From Candidatus Nanopelagicales bacterium (GTDB lineage: Bacteria; Actinomycetota; Actinomycetes; S36-B12): a DNA stretch of 64,000 nt. Positions 26,921 through 37,088 of this stretch are shown in pieces. The notes under the pieces were generated by a model. It was not told the DNA's origin, did not search any database, and worked only from the letters and a program-made list of their open reading frames with translations. The first letter of the stretch is position 1. Every line of letters begins with the position of its first letter. The translations under genes and the position numbers were made by a program. The stretch covers positions 62,001 to 126,000 of the forward strand of contig JAGYJP010000001.1 of assembly GCA_018402075.1 (NCBI GenBank), given 5' to 3'.

Positions 26921-28183
26921 CTACCTCCTGCGCATGGCGTTAGCGGTCGCGTGCCTTCGAATTCTCTGACGAGCTTCGGGCTCATTTCGCGCGAATGCCA
27001 ACAGCATGCCAATGGCAATGAGAGTGGGAACCAATGAGGAACCGCCATAGGAGACGAGTGGTAGCGGGACGCCAGTAACGGGCAGCACACCCAGAACTGC
27101 GCCAATATTGACGACTGCCTGGATGACAATCCACGAGCCCACACCTGCAGACGCAAGGCGAACGAATGGTAGAGAGGAAGTGCGACTCAAGCGGAAAATA
27201 GCGAAGGTCAAAATTGCAAAGAGCACCAAAACTGAGAAAGTTCCGACAATGCCCAGTTCTTCACCGATAACAGGAAAGATGAAATCTGTGTGTGCCTCGG
27301 GAAGTGAGCCCCATTTTTCTCTACTACCCCCAAGTCCTACACCCCAGAGGCCTCCAGTTCCGAGGGCATACTGCCCCTGTGTCACCTGCCAACCAAATCC
27401 AAGTCGATCAGCGTCGGGGTTTAGCCAATTGATAATACGCTCCATTCGATAAGGAGCAGCAAGAGTAAGCATCCATACGCCAATGACACCAAGAGCACCA
27501 AAAATGGCAAATAATCGGAGCGGAGCACCGGCGGCGAAGAGCATTCCGCACAAAATTGCGGCTAGCATCAGGGTATTTCCGAAATCACCTTGCAGAAGAA
27601 CCAAGGTCATTAAAATCCCAGTGACGGGAACGATTGGAATGAGCAAATTTCCCCATGTTGGATTCAGTCGATCTTTACGAGTGAGAACCTCCGCACCCCA
27701 CACCACTAACGCTAACTTGGCGAATTCACTGGGCTGAAGGCGAAACGGTCCAAATAATTCAATCCAGTTTTTCTGTCCTGCTACTTCAATGCCGATAAAG
27801 AGAACCGCGACAAGAAGTGCGAAAGCTATGAGCAGGAAAACCCATGCACCTTGTCGCCAAAATTGCACTGATGTTCGTGCAGCAAGCACCAAAGCAATCA
27901 CACCCGCGACAGCGAATAGCGCCTGACGTTGTACCAACGTGTAGGCCGATCCGAATGTTCGCACACTTTCCACTGATGATGCCGATAACACCATGAGCAG
28001 CCCCAGCACCAATAACAAAATCGTGGCACCCAGAATAAGATAATAAGTGCTCAGCGGGTGGTTGAGAAGCAACCCAACCCGCGAATCTCTCCACTTTTGT
28101 AAAAACTTCTCCCGGATGTCTGGGCTTGTTCCAGAATCTAATGTGCCTGGACGACCTGGCGAGTTTTTGATCTCCGACCCCAT
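26921..28183 (-). CDS. ftsW: SEDS-family septal peptidoglycan polymerase FtsW
   Basis: Polymerises glycan strands from lipid II at the septum with FtsI. 420 residues: a ~45-residue cytoplasmic tail and about ten membrane helices. Seen: LMVLSASSVES, GQKNWIELFGPFRLQPSEFAKLA, ALGTGGLWGVGLGGSREKWGSLPEAHTDFIFPVIGEELG (given in part; holds the key Asp loop) and TGVPLPLVSYGGSSL. Its ATG directly follows the murD stop (TAAATG), and murG begins two bases after its own stop. Confidence 0.95.
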   Translation of the reverse strand: MGSEIKNSPGRPGTLDSGTSPDIREKFLQKWRDSRVGLLLNHPLSTYYLILGATILLLVLGLLMVLSASSVESVRTFGSAYTLVQRQALFAVAGVIALVLAARTSVQFWRQGAWVFLLIAFALLVAVLFIGIEVAGQKNWIELFGPFRLQPSEFAKLALVVWGAEVLTRKDRLNPTWGNLLIPIVPVTGILMTLVLLQGDFGNTLMLAAILCGMLFAAGAPLRLFAIFGALGVIGVWMLTLAAPYRMERIINWLNPDADRLGFGWQVTQGQYALGTGGLWGVGLGGSREKWGSLPEAHTDFIFPVIGEELGIVGTFSVLVLFAILTFAIFRLSRTSSLPFVRLASAGVGSWIVIQAVVNIGAVLGVLPVTGVPLPLVSYGGSSLVPTLIAIGMLLAFARNEPEARQRIRRHATANAMRRR

Positions 28184-29629
28184 TTAATGCACACCAATCA
28201 GATTCACCGCTTCGGCGAAAACGTCCCCACGATGGCTGTAATCGGTGAACATGTCCCATGATGCGCAACCCGGTGCCAGAAGTACCGTGTCCCCGGACAC
28301 GGCTATCGCAGATGCCCGCTGAACCGCTTCTCCCATGGCACTAGTTTCGCGAGTGGCCAGTGTGAATACTGGGACATTTGGTGCGTGTCGGCCAAGGGCT
28401 TCCTCAATGTGCCCCGCATCCTGACCCATCAGAATCACAGCTTTGAGCCGATCCTTGTTATGCCGAACCAGTTCCTGGAAATCTTGACCTTTGGCCAGAC
28501 CTCCCGCTATCCAAATAATGGACGGATACGAACTAAGTGACATTTGGGCGGCGTGTGCGTTTGTTGCCTTGGAGTCATCAATGTAAGTAACCCCATTCAC
28601 GTCTCTGATCAACTGAATCCGATGTGATGCTGGCTCAAAATTACGAATCCCATTTCGGATTGCCGCTGGAGTCACGTCCCCAAGTCCCCTCTGTCCAAAT
28701 GCCCGGGCCAAAGCTGCAGCCGCAATCGCATTTTCGGTGTTGTGTGGTGCACGGGGACGTACATCAGAAACCAATGCCAACTCCTGTGCAGAGTCGCGTC
28801 GATCAGCGATGAAGGCTCTATCCACGATGGCCCCGTCAACCACGCCCAACATGCTTAATCCAGGAATACCTTTGGTGAATCCGATCGCTCGGCAACCGTC
28901 AATGACATCCGCTTCTTCCACCATGCCAATTGTCGCGGGATCATGATCGTTGTACACCGCCGCGCACTGAGTTTTTTCATAGACCCGAGCCTTTGCGGCA
29001 CGGTAGGCAGTGAAATCACCAAAATGATCAATATGGTCTTCTGCCAAATTCAGACATACGGAGGCCCAAGGACTCATGGAATTCACAAATGGTAATTGTG
29101 GAGCACCTACCTCTACAGCAATAACGTCAAGGTCATCATGCATGACGACGTCGACTAGCGAGTTCCCGATATTCCCCGCCGAGACAGTGCGAAAGCCTGA
29201 CTCTCGAAGCATTGATTCCAGCATCAGGGTTGTGGTTGTTTTGCCATTTGTACCGGTGACACACAGCCACTCTGCAGCACCATCAGGATTTCTTAAATGC
29301 CACGCCAACTCCAACTCACCCCAGACGGGAATACGCCTCTCCAAAGCTTGCGCATGAAACATATGGTCAGGTTTGAGACCAGGCGAAGTCACTACAAGTG
29401 AAAATGAATATTCAGGAAGTACCGGAGAACCCAAGGCAATATGCGCGCCCAATGAACCCAGAATCTCTGCACGCTCTTGTTGCTTCTCACCTGCAGAGGC
29501 ATCAATGATAGTTACATCAGCACCAAGTTGCATGAGTGCATCGGCCGCAGAGTAACCAGCAATTCCTAGGCCTAAAACACCCACATGAATTCCTGACCAA
29601 TCTGAATTTCTGTGCAAATTCAGAGTCAC
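28184..29629 (-). CDS. murD: UDP-N-acetylmuramoyl-L-alanine--D-glutamate ligase
   Basis: Adds D-glutamate to the nucleotide precursor. About 481 residues from a GTG at 29629. Seen: VGVLGLGIAGYSAADAL, CVTGTNGKTTTTLMLESML (P-loop), SVCLNLAEDHIDHFGD, VTYIDDSKATNAHAAQMSL and WIAGGLAKGQDF. Longer readings exist (29641 or 29695), but the GTG at 29629 gives the GTGA overlap with the mraY stop that recurs in this window and leaves a normal-length N-terminus. Confidence 0.94.
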   Translation of the reverse strand: MTLNLHRNSDWSGIHVGVLGLGIAGYSAADALMQLGADVTIIDASAGEKQQERAEILGSLGAHIALGSPVLPEYSFSLVVTSPGLKPDHMFHAQALERRIPVWGELELAWHLRNPDGAAEWLCVTGTNGKTTTTLMLESMLRESGFRTVSAGNIGNSLVDVVMHDDLDVIAVEVGAPQLPFVNSMSPWASVCLNLAEDHIDHFGDFTAYRAAKARVYEKTQCAAVYNDHDPATIGMVEEADVIDGCRAIGFTKGIPGLSMLGVVDGAIVDRAFIADRRDSAQELALVSDVRPRAPHNTENAIAAAALARAFGQRGLGDVTPAAIRNGIRNFEPASHRIQLIRDVNGVTYIDDSKATNAHAAQMSLSSYPSIIWIAGGLAKGQDFQELVRHNKDRLKAVILMGQDAGHIEEALGRHAPNVPVFTLATRETSAMGEAVQRASAIAVSGDTVLLAPGCASWDMFTDYSHRGDVFAEAVNLIGVH

Positions 29630-30693
29630 GCTCGAACCCATTCGGCATAAAAGATTGTGAGACCCGCGCCAATGAAGAGCCCCTGGATGATCCAAAATCG
29701 CACGACAATCTGTATCTCAGGCCAACCAAGCATTTCAAAATGATGATGAAGGGGTGCCATGCGGAATAGTCTCTTTCCCGTTAACTTGAAAGAACCCACC
29801 TGAGCGATGACGGAAAGTGTTGTAATCAAGAACAATCCACCGATAAGCGGAAGAAGTAACTCTGTCCTGGTCAGAATTGCAAGGCCTGCAATTCCACCTC
29901 CCAGCGCAAGTGAACCGGTATCGCCCATGAATATTCGAGCAGGGGCGGTGTTAAACCACAAAAAGCCAAAACTTGCTCCTGCGGTCGCTGCCGCAACCAT
30001 GGCTAAATCCAGCGGATTTTGCGTGTTGTAGCAGAATTCAGTCACTTCAAAAGCACAGTTCTGGCCATATTGCCAAATGGCTAAGAGCACATAAGCAACG
30101 AAGCTCATAATTGCTGCACCCACAGCAAGTCCATCAAGGCCATCCGTCAGATTGACACCATTAGTTGTTGCCGTAACCAAAAACCATACCCATATAAGGA
30201 ATAGCCCCAAGGGCAGAACAATTGAGGTATCACGGACAAACGAAATCGCCATTGAAGCCGGAGTATTCCCCGAGGCATCGGGAAATTGAACTGACAGATA
30301 AGCAAATGAAAAAGCGATAACGGCCTGGCCAATAAGTTTTGTTCGTGCTCGAAGTCCGGTGCTACGTTGTTTGAATATCTTGAGGTAATCATCAGCCATA
30401 CCCACAAGGCCAAGCCCGACCATCAGATAGAGGACAAGTAGTGCTGAAATTGAAATGGGACGCCACGTTATGAGATGTGTGAGAAAATATCCTGCGAGGA
30501 CTGCAACCAAGATCGCAACCCCGCCCATTGATGGCGTTCCTCGTTTACCTTCATGAGCTGGGTACTGTTCTTCATCACTGCTAACTCTGATTGCCTGCGA
30601 ATATCCGTGTTTCTTCAAGAAATTTATAAGGAGAGGGGTGCCCATGAATGACACCAAGGTGGCAATTACCCCTGCAATAACAACGAGCCTCAT
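29626..30693 (-). CDS. mraY: phospho-MurNAc-pentapeptide translocase
   Basis: Integral membrane enzyme that transfers phospho-MurNAc-pentapeptide to undecaprenyl phosphate, forming lipid I. 355 residues and about ten helices. Seen: KRGTPSMGGVAILV, MADDYLKIFKQRSTGLRARTKL with the conserved Asp pair, NGVNLTDGLDGLAVG, FMGDTGSLALGGG and MAPLHHHFEMLGWPE (HHH motif). Its ATG overlaps the murF stop by four bases. Confidence 0.97.
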   Translation of the reverse strand: MRLVVIAGVIATLVSFMGTPLLINFLKKHGYSQAIRVSSDEEQYPAHEGKRGTPSMGGVAILVAVLAGYFLTHLITWRPISISALLVLYLMVGLGLVGMADDYLKIFKQRSTGLRARTKLIGQAVIAFSFAYLSVQFPDASGNTPASMAISFVRDTSIVLPLGLFLIWVWFLVTATTNGVNLTDGLDGLAVGAAIMSFVAYVLLAIWQYGQNCAFEVTEFCYNTQNPLDLAMVAAATAGASFGFLWFNTAPARIFMGDTGSLALGGGIAGLAILTRTELLLPLIGGLFLITTLSVIAQVGSFKLTGKRLFRMAPLHHHFEMLGWPEIQIVVRFWIIQGLFIGAGLTIFYAEWVRA

Positions 30694-32123
30694 GACACTC
30701 CCTCAGCGTGGTCGCCTGAGACTTTACTGAGGTCACCTGAAATTAATGCATCAGCCACGCGATCCAAACCCACCGATCGTGAGGCTTTAACGAGGACCAC
30801 GTCATCTGCTTGCAGGTAAGCCGAGAGAAATTCAATAGCTGAACCAATGTCAGGAACCCAATGCACTTCGTCTCCCCAAGAACCTTCCTGAGAGGCGCCC
30901 AAGTGCGTTATTTTCATGGCTTCTCCAACACACAGCAAAAGCGAGACATCGAGTCGAACAGCAAGTCGACCCAGGGAATCATGCTCCTCAACTGATCGAT
31001 CGCCAAGTTCCAGCATGGGGCCTAACACGGCGACACTTCTACGACCCCGAGACATACTCGCCAAGGTCTTAAGTGCCGCGCGCATGGATTCAGGATTCGC
31101 GTTATACGAATCATTAATCACCGTGATACCTCGTTCAGTGGTTGTGACTTCCATGCGCCACTTACTTATCTGCTCAATATTTCCAATCAATTCAGCAGCA
31201 TCTTTCACCGAGACATCTGCACAATGAACCGCAGCGATAGCTGCCAGAGCATTACTCACTTGATGTTCACCCGGAATACGCAACCGCACCTGATGTATTT
31301 CGCCTTTATGCTCTAATCGAAAAATACAGTGCGCATCTGAACCCAACGTGATGTCGACAGCCCTGAAATTCGCTGTCGGGTTCTCGCCGAATCGAACTAC
31401 CTGAGCATCGGTTGAATCAGCCATAGCTCTCACAAATGGGTCATCTTCATTCACAACTGCCCATGCACTTGAACCCAGCGATCGGAATAACTCTCCTTTT
31501 GCGAGTGCAATGTTCTCCTGAGTCTTCAATAGTTCAATATGAGCGGAACCAACATTGGTGACAACTCCGATATCAGGAACTGCCATCCGGGCCAGGGTTT
31601 CAATGTGCCCAAGACCACGCATGCCCATCTCAACCACGAGGTATTGGGTTGATTCATCAGCCGCCAACATGGTTAACGGTAATCCCACTTCAGTATTGAA
31701 TGAGCCTTGTGCCCAGACTGTCGGGCCGATTTGCGTCAAGATTCCGGCAATGAAATCTTTTGTGGTTGTTTTTCCACTCGAGCCAGTTACCGCTACCACC
31801 TTGGCTCTCAACTTCGTCACACGAGCCCAATGAGCAATCTGCCCCAATGCAGTAACCGATTCGTCGACAATGACATAGGGAAGGTTTCGTGGAACTTCCC
31901 CTGAATAGGACCTTTCAATAATTGCCAATCCTGCACCAGATGTGCACACAACCTCGAGGAAATCGTGACCATCGACTCGTTCACCTTTTATCGCAACGAA
32001 AACTCCACCACTTATTGCTGTTCGAGAATCACTGAAGAAGCCTCGCACCTTCGATTCCGGATGATCGGCAAAAAGTTCACCCTGAGTTACTCGCGCAATC
32101 TCTGCTAGTGTGAAATCAAACAC
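30690..32123 (-). CDS. murF: UDP-MurNAc-tripeptide--D-Ala-D-Ala ligase
   Basis: Adds the D-Ala-D-Ala dipeptide, completing the pentapeptide. 477 residues. Seen: FFSDSRTAISGGVFVAIKG, VAVTGSSGKTTTKDFI (P-loop), MGMRGLGHIETLARM, TNVGSAHIELL and INDSYNANPESMRAALKTL, the MurF-specific block. The GTG start overlaps the murE stop by eight bases (GTGTTTGA). Ends in the overlap with mraY. Confidence 0.96.
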   Translation of the reverse strand: MFDFTLAEIARVTQGELFADHPESKVRGFFSDSRTAISGGVFVAIKGERVDGHDFLEVVCTSGAGLAIIERSYSGEVPRNLPYVIVDESVTALGQIAHWARVTKLRAKVVAVTGSSGKTTTKDFIAGILTQIGPTVWAQGSFNTEVGLPLTMLAADESTQYLVVEMGMRGLGHIETLARMAVPDIGVVTNVGSAHIELLKTQENIALAKGELFRSLGSSAWAVVNEDDPFVRAMADSTDAQVVRFGENPTANFRAVDITLGSDAHCIFRLEHKGEIHQVRLRIPGEHQVSNALAAIAAVHCADVSVKDAAELIGNIEQISKWRMEVTTTERGITVINDSYNANPESMRAALKTLASMSRGRRSVAVLGPMLELGDRSVEEHDSLGRLAVRLDVSLLLCVGEAMKITHLGASQEGSWGDEVHWVPDIGSAIEFLSAYLQADDVVLVKASRSVGLDRVADALISGDLSKVSGDHAEGVS

Positions 32124-33636
32124 GATGAACCAACTCCAATATCACGTCGGTATCGTTGAAGGGAAATAGTTCGCCACGAATCTCAATCGCCTTCTCGTGA
32201 CCTTTACCTAAGATCGCTATCCGATCACCCGGCAGCGCAAGTTCCAATGCGCGGTTAATTCCTTTTTTTCGACCTTCGATATTTTCCACTTGAACACTCA
32301 AAAATTCGACAGCTCCCCTGACAATTTCACCTCTGATCTCATCAGGGTCTTCACTTCGTGGATTGTCATCGGTGACGATCACGATATCGGAATAGCGCGC
32401 CGCAGCCGCTCCCATCAAGGGCCTTTTTGTACTGTCACGATCACCGCCAGCACCAATCACGGTGATCACTCTTCCGCTGGGAATTGCTCCGCCTTCTTGG
32501 TTAAATCGAAGGCCTGACAGAAAAGACTCAATTGCATCGGGTGAATGCGCGTAATCCACATAAACTATTGCGCTGTTATGCATACAGACCAATTGGCCAC
32601 GTCCGGGGACCACAGATGCACCAACTCCACCAGAAGTTATGTCAGGTGAAAGCCCGACGTTGTCTAATACTGCGATCGCGAGAGTTGCATTCAAAGCGTT
32701 CATTTCACCAGGACTAACTACGTGGGTTCTTGTAACTACCCCATGTGGATCGAGAATATCCAGTCCACCATGATTTTTTGTGGTTCCGTGCCAGTCGACT
32801 ACCTGTTCAGGCTTTGAATTGCGTGTGCCAACATAGACAGACTGCATCGGAATTTCTTGGCGTTCCAGCAGGGCGCAGCCCCACGCGTCGTTAACACAGA
32901 CAACTCCTCGTTTTGCAAATTTGGATGAAAAGAGTGACGCCTTCGCTTCGAAATAATTCTCCATGGTTCCGTGATAATCCAAATGATCATGAGATAAGTT
33001 TGTGAACCCCACAACATCAAAACTCAGTCCACCGATTCGATACTCGGAAATTGCGATACTAGATACCTCTATAACCACCAACTCAACATTTTCTGAACTC
33101 ATGCGAGCTAATAATTGAAAAATCTCGGGCGCCTCCGGAGTTGTTCGAACCGCAGGCAGTTCGGTATCCCCAATGAATGTTGCCAAAGTGCCAATCATTC
33201 CAATTTTTACTCCAGCTGATTTAGCTCCCTGCATGACCATGTAAGCAGTCGTGGTCTTGCCATTCGTGCCTGTAATCCCAATAAGGGGCATCGAAGGCTC
33301 TCCGTAGACTCTTGCGCAGACCGGCCCTAGATGAGCTCGAAGTTTTTGAGCACGGATCAGCGGAATTTTCTTTGACTCGCAGTACTCCCGACATACATGA
33401 AGTCCTGAGTCGTCAGTCATCACAGCGACTGCTCCCGCAGCCACAGCGATGGGCACAAACTCAGCACCATGTCTATTGCGACCAGGAAGCGCTACAAATA
33501 AATCTCCATCCGAAATCGAGTCAGAATCGTGTGAAACTCCGGCGACAATCCTGTGCAAATCTCCGATTACTTCACCGCCAACTGAATTTGCCACATCGCC
33601 GACAGTTGCTACACCTCGATTCGCAGAGGTACCCAT
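32116..33636 (-). CDS. murE: UDP-MurNAc-dipeptide--diamino acid ligase
   Basis: Adds the third residue of the stem peptide. 506 residues. Seen: GVSHDSDSISDGDLFVALPG, GITGTNGKTTTAYMV (P-loop), FTNLSHDHLDYHG, YVDYAHSPDAIESFL and VTDDNPRSEDPDEI. The DNPR motif is the one found in enzymes using meso-diaminopimelate, so a meso-DAP peptidoglycan is predicted. GGAGG supplied by the last codons of ftsI lies six bases before the ATG. Confidence 0.95.
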   Translation of the reverse strand: MGTSANRGVATVGDVANSVGGEVIGDLHRIVAGVSHDSDSISDGDLFVALPGRNRHGAEFVPIAVAAGAVAVMTDDSGLHVCREYCESKKIPLIRAQKLRAHLGPVCARVYGEPSMPLIGITGTNGKTTTAYMVMQGAKSAGVKIGMIGTLATFIGDTELPAVRTTPEAPEIFQLLARMSSENVELVVIEVSSIAISEYRIGGLSFDVVGFTNLSHDHLDYHGTMENYFEAKASLFSSKFAKRGVVCVNDAWGCALLERQEIPMQSVYVGTRNSKPEQVVDWHGTTKNHGGLDILDPHGVVTRTHVVSPGEMNALNATLAIAVLDNVGLSPDITSGGVGASVVPGRGQLVCMHNSAIVYVDYAHSPDAIESFLSGLRFNQEGGAIPSGRVITVIGAGGDRDSTKRPLMGAAAARYSDIVIVTDDNPRSEDPDEIRGEIVRGAVEFLSVQVENIEGRKKGINRALELALPGDRIAILGKGHEKAIEIRGELFPFNDTDVILELVHRV

Positions 33637-33638
33637 AA

Positions 33639-35411
33639 CTAACCTCCGAACGTCAAGGCAAGCCGGGGTGCCTTGGCACCCGTGGGGGGTATTTCTAATG
33701 CACCAAGTGCGTAACTGGCTACCTTCTTGAATACAGGTGCTGCCAACTCGCCACCATAACGACCTGCTTTTGGCTTGGCGATAAATACCGCCACTACCAA
33801 TTGAGGATTATCCGCGGGTGCCATGCCGATAAAAGATGCAATGACATCGCGTCCGTACCCACCGGTCACTTGGTTGACAACTTGAGCGGTTCCCGTTTTA
33901 CCACCAATTCGATATCCCGGAATGCTGGCACCCGTAGCTGTCCCACCTTCACCCACGACGCTTTCCAGCATGCTGCGGACCTGTTTAGCGCTGCTTCTAC
34001 TCACTACGCGCGTGGTTGCCGGCGGTTCCGGTTCCTGAATTGTTCCGTCTGCGTGAATTATTCGGGACACAAGGGACGGCTGCACTCGCAATCCGTCATT
34101 GGCAATGGTCGCGAAAACTCCTGCCGCCTGAACTGCGTTTACACTGAGGCCCTGCCCAAAAGCGATTGTGGGGAATGAGGTGGGAGACCAATCTTCATAA
34201 GCCGGAATAAATCCCCTATTTTCACCAGGAAAATTTAATCCCGTTTCTTCACCGATACCAAACTTCTTGATGTATCTCGATAGTTTTTTTCCACCAATAC
34301 GCTCAGCAGCCAGGATCGTGCCAATATTACTGGATTTGGCCATAATTCCACTCAGTGTCAGATTAAGCGTTCCACGTGGAGTTTGATCTCGAAAATCCTT
34401 ATCGCCACGCGTCAGAACCACAGGAACTTTTATAGGAGTATAGGGCGTCGCCGCCCCTTCATTAATCACTGCAGCCAGTGTCATGACCTTGCTGGTCGAG
34501 CCTGGTTCAAAAGCATCAGTCAGAGGCCGGTTCTTCAAATTGCGATCGTCACTCATTGTTGGGTCATTAGCGTCGAATGTGGGTGCTGTCGCAAGGGCAA
34601 GTATGTGTCCACTTTGCGGATTCATAACGACGACTGTGCCGTCAGCTGCTCCGGCCTTGGTCACCGCCTCAGAAATAGCCTGTTGAGCAACGAACTGGAT
34701 ATCTGAATCAATCGTCAATTGGATATCTACACCCTGTTCCGCATTAACGCGCACATTCGAAGCCGTGGGAATCGCCCTTCCACCCGGTCCTCCTTCATAC
34801 GTGAGTTCACCCGGAATCCCACCTAGTTCCTTTTCATAGGAAAACTCATAGCCCTCTAAACCCGAGCCTTCGTCACCTACAAACCCAATAATATTTGCAG
34901 CTAGATCACCGGCAGGGTAAATGCGGCGTGAAGTTGGCTCACTAAAGATACCCGGTAGTCGCAGGGATGAAATCTGCTGCCACTTATCTGGGGAAATTCC
35001 TTTTGCCACATACATGAATCGGCGGTCGCCTGTGAGACGAGTTGCTAAAATATCGGCATCCGCCCCGAGAATTGGAGACAGCGCTTGGCCAACTGCTGCT
35101 GGATCGTCAATCATGGTTTGATCCGCAGTAATGTTTCTCGCCTCCACAGTTATCGCCAGCGCCGTTCCATTCGTATCAAGAATTGTCCCACGTTGTGCAG
35201 GAATTTCTTGGGTACGCAGACGTTGACCCAAAGCTGCGGATGCTAGTTCACTCCCTCTGATTGCTTGTAAGTCAACTAGGCGCACAGCAAATATGACGAA
35301 CATTAGTGATGTCACGAGTATGAGTATTAATCCGCGCTTACTGTAATTGCCCAATCGAATTGGCGTATCAAGTACTCCCCTGATTGGTCCCTGATTATGA
35401 TGCTTTGTCAT
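33639..35411 (-). CDS. ftsI: septal penicillin-binding transpeptidase FtsI (PBP3 class)
   Basis: Class B PBP that crosslinks septal peptidoglycan with FtsW. 590 residues: short cytoplasmic tail, one membrane helix at about 28-48, dimerisation domain (QRGTILDTNGTALAITVE), and transpeptidase domain with EPGSTSKVMT (nucleophile Ser305), the SSN motif in MAKSSNIGT and the KTG motif in IGGKTGTAQ. No C-terminal PASTA domains are present. It starts 13 bases after the ftsL stop. Confidence 0.96.
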   Translation of the reverse strand: MTKHHNQGPIRGVLDTPIRLGNYSKRGLILILVTSLMFVIFAVRLVDLQAIRGSELASAALGQRLRTQEIPAQRGTILDTNGTALAITVEARNITADQTMIDDPAAVGQALSPILGADADILATRLTGDRRFMYVAKGISPDKWQQISSLRLPGIFSEPTSRRIYPAGDLAANIIGFVGDEGSGLEGYEFSYEKELGGIPGELTYEGGPGGRAIPTASNVRVNAEQGVDIQLTIDSDIQFVAQQAISEAVTKAGAADGTVVVMNPQSGHILALATAPTFDANDPTMSDDRNLKNRPLTDAFEPGSTSKVMTLAAVINEGAATPYTPIKVPVVLTRGDKDFRDQTPRGTLNLTLSGIMAKSSNIGTILAAERIGGKKLSRYIKKFGIGEETGLNFPGENRGFIPAYEDWSPTSFPTIAFGQGLSVNAVQAAGVFATIANDGLRVQPSLVSRIIHADGTIQEPEPPATTRVVSRSSAKQVRSMLESVVGEGGTATGASIPGYRIGGKTGTAQVVNQVTGGYGRDVIASFIGMAPADNPQLVVAVFIAKPKAGRYGGELAAPVFKKVASYALGALEIPPTGAKAPRLALTFGG

Positions 35412-35424
35412 CTAAAACCCACTA

Positions 35425-36105
35425 CTACCGAGCCGGCACTGCATCAAGAAGCGCATCCTCCGACACAACTTCAGCCTCAATGACAACGGGTTCGCTCCAT
35501 TCACCTGGCGCGTTTTGATTGTTCTTCTTTCCTGTTTTCGCAGTTTGGGCTTCCTCGTTTGCCTGAGCATCGGCAGCAGCAGGGTCATAACCATCACCAA
35601 GTGCCTCGGGCTGATCTCCAGCAATGGCCATCTCTGCACCTTCACCCACTGTTGCATCAGCAGGAGTTGCTATCACGGCTCCCCGAGCAGGCTTGGGTTT
35701 TCCTAAAACGGTGCCGTCAGGAATCTGGATGAATGCAGGAGTTGTACTAGGCACCATGCCTAAAGCTTGGGCTCGGGCTTCCAGCGCCTCGGGCGCCGAA
35801 AGGGCGGCCACTTCTTCTGTCAATATCGCTTCAGTCCGCGCTAACTCGCCATATTGGGATCGCAATTCCCCCAGCGTAAAGGCACCTTGTGCCAAGGACG
35901 TATTGATAACGAGAATTCCCAACATTCCAAGACCTAAGGCACCCAGGACAATGAGCACAAACATTCCATTGCTTGCTTTTTGGACTCGCATTGGCGAGAC
36001 CAATCGCAAATTTGCGCGCATATTCTTGCGAACACCCTTTGTAGCGTATTCGGTCGTGACGGATTCAGAAATTGCCGCCGGCTCAAGTTTGGGTGCTGCA
36101 CTCAT
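35425..36105 (-). CDS. ftsL: FtsL-like septum formation protein
   Basis: 226 residues: cytoplasmic tail, one membrane helix at about 47-70 ([20 protein letters not shown]), then a coiled segment ([25 protein letters not shown]) and [17 protein letters not shown], the pattern of actinobacterial FtsL. A Pro/Ala/Glu-rich periplasmic tail of about 90 residues follows, which is long for the family. Its ATG overlaps the rsmH stop by four bases and ftsI follows, the canonical position. Sequence identity in this family is low, so position carries much of the call. Confidence 0.85.
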   Translation of the reverse strand: MSAAPKLEPAAISESVTTEYATKGVRKNMRANLRLVSPMRVQKASNGMFVLIVLGALGLGMLGILVINTSLAQGAFTLGELRSQYGELARTEAILTEEVAALSAPEALEARAQALGMVPSTTPAFIQIPDGTVLGKPKPARGAVIATPADATVGEGAEMAIAGDQPEALGDGYDPAAADAQANEEAQTAKTGKKNNQNAPGEWSEPVVIEAEVVSEDALLDAVPAR

Positions 36106-37088
36106 GCTGCGACCTCCGGGCTCGACTTATCCATGAGTCTTGATCGGATTCGCTCCGCCGCACGCATCCGTACAGATGCTGCCCGTGAGTTTTCTTCGAT
36201 TTCCGCTGCAGATGCACTTTCTGCACCGCGAGTGAGCAATCGTAATTCCGGTTGTGCGCTATCTGGAATAACTGGAAGATCATGTGGAACGTTTGCTGTT
36301 GAATCTTTCAAGAAAACTTTTTTAACAATTCGATCTTCAAGGGACTGATATGACATTACGACTATTCGACCATTCATACTCAAGCAGTCAATCGCTCGTG
36401 GAATTGCTCGCTCAAGCACCTCAAGCTCAGAATTCACCTCAATGCGTAGCGCTTGAAATGTCCTCTTAGCTGGATTACCTCCCGTGCGTCGGGTAGCTGC
36501 GGGAATGGCACTTCTAATCAACTCGACCAGTCGAGCCGAATGCGTGAAAGGTTGATCTGACCTTTCCTTCACAATCCGCTCAACAATCCTTTCAGCGAAC
36601 TTCTCTTCACCATATGCACGAAGGATTCTGACCAACTTGCCTGGCTCATACGTGTTAACCACGTCTGCCGCAGTTATCCCCTGTGTTTGGTCCATACGCA
36701 TGTCGAGTTCTGAATCAGCTGCATAGGAGAAACCACGATCCACCTCATCAAGTTGCATGGACGACACTCCAAGATCAAAGAGGATTCCATGGACACTAGT
36801 GAGTCCGTTCTCGGCGAGCACCTGGGGAATCTGGTCATATACCGCGTGAACAAGAACAACTCGTTCAGCAAAGGGGGTTAATCGGATTCGCGAAAGGTCT
36901 AATGCGGTTGTGTCTCGGTCTAAACCAATGACTCGAAGTTGGGGGAAATCTTGTAATGCTTGTTCAACATGACCGCCATGACCCAAGGTGGCATCGACGA
37001 GCACGGCATCCGGCTGAGAGAGTGCCGGTGCCAGTAACGCTAGAACGCGTTCCCTCATCACAGGAATATGGCGCTGATCGATATTCAT
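36102..37088 (-). CDS. rsmH: 16S rRNA m4C1402 methyltransferase
   Basis: SAM-dependent N4-methylation of C1402 in 16S rRNA (MraW). 328 residues from the ATG at 37088, giving the standard opening [13 protein letters not shown]. Seen: [15 protein letters not shown] (SAM site), [31 protein letters not shown], and the C-terminal [17 protein letters not shown] longer start at 37139 would add 17 atypical residues. A highly structured stretch lies upstream between it and mraZ. Confidence 0.95.
   Translation of the reverse strand: MNIDQRHIPVMRERVLALLAPALSQPDAVLVDATLGHGGHVEQALQDFPQLRVIGLDRDTTALDLSRIRLTPFAERVVLVHAVYDQIPQVLAENGLTSVHGILFDLGVSSMQLDEVDRGFSYAADSELDMRMDQTQGITAADVVNTYEPGKLVRILRAYGEEKFAERIVERIVKERSDQPFTHSARLVELIRSAIPAATRRTGGNPAKRTFQALRIEVNSELEVLERAIPRAIDCLSMNGRIVVMSYQSLEDRIVKKVFLKDSTANVPHDLPVIPDSAQPELRLLTRGAESASAAEIEENSRAASVRMRAAERIRSRLMDKSSPEVAA

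Noticed and set aside
35412..35657. Small minus-strand reading frame over the 3' end of ftsL
   Set aside because: Shadow of ftsL in another frame with a Lys/Arg/Leu-rich composition and no family signal.
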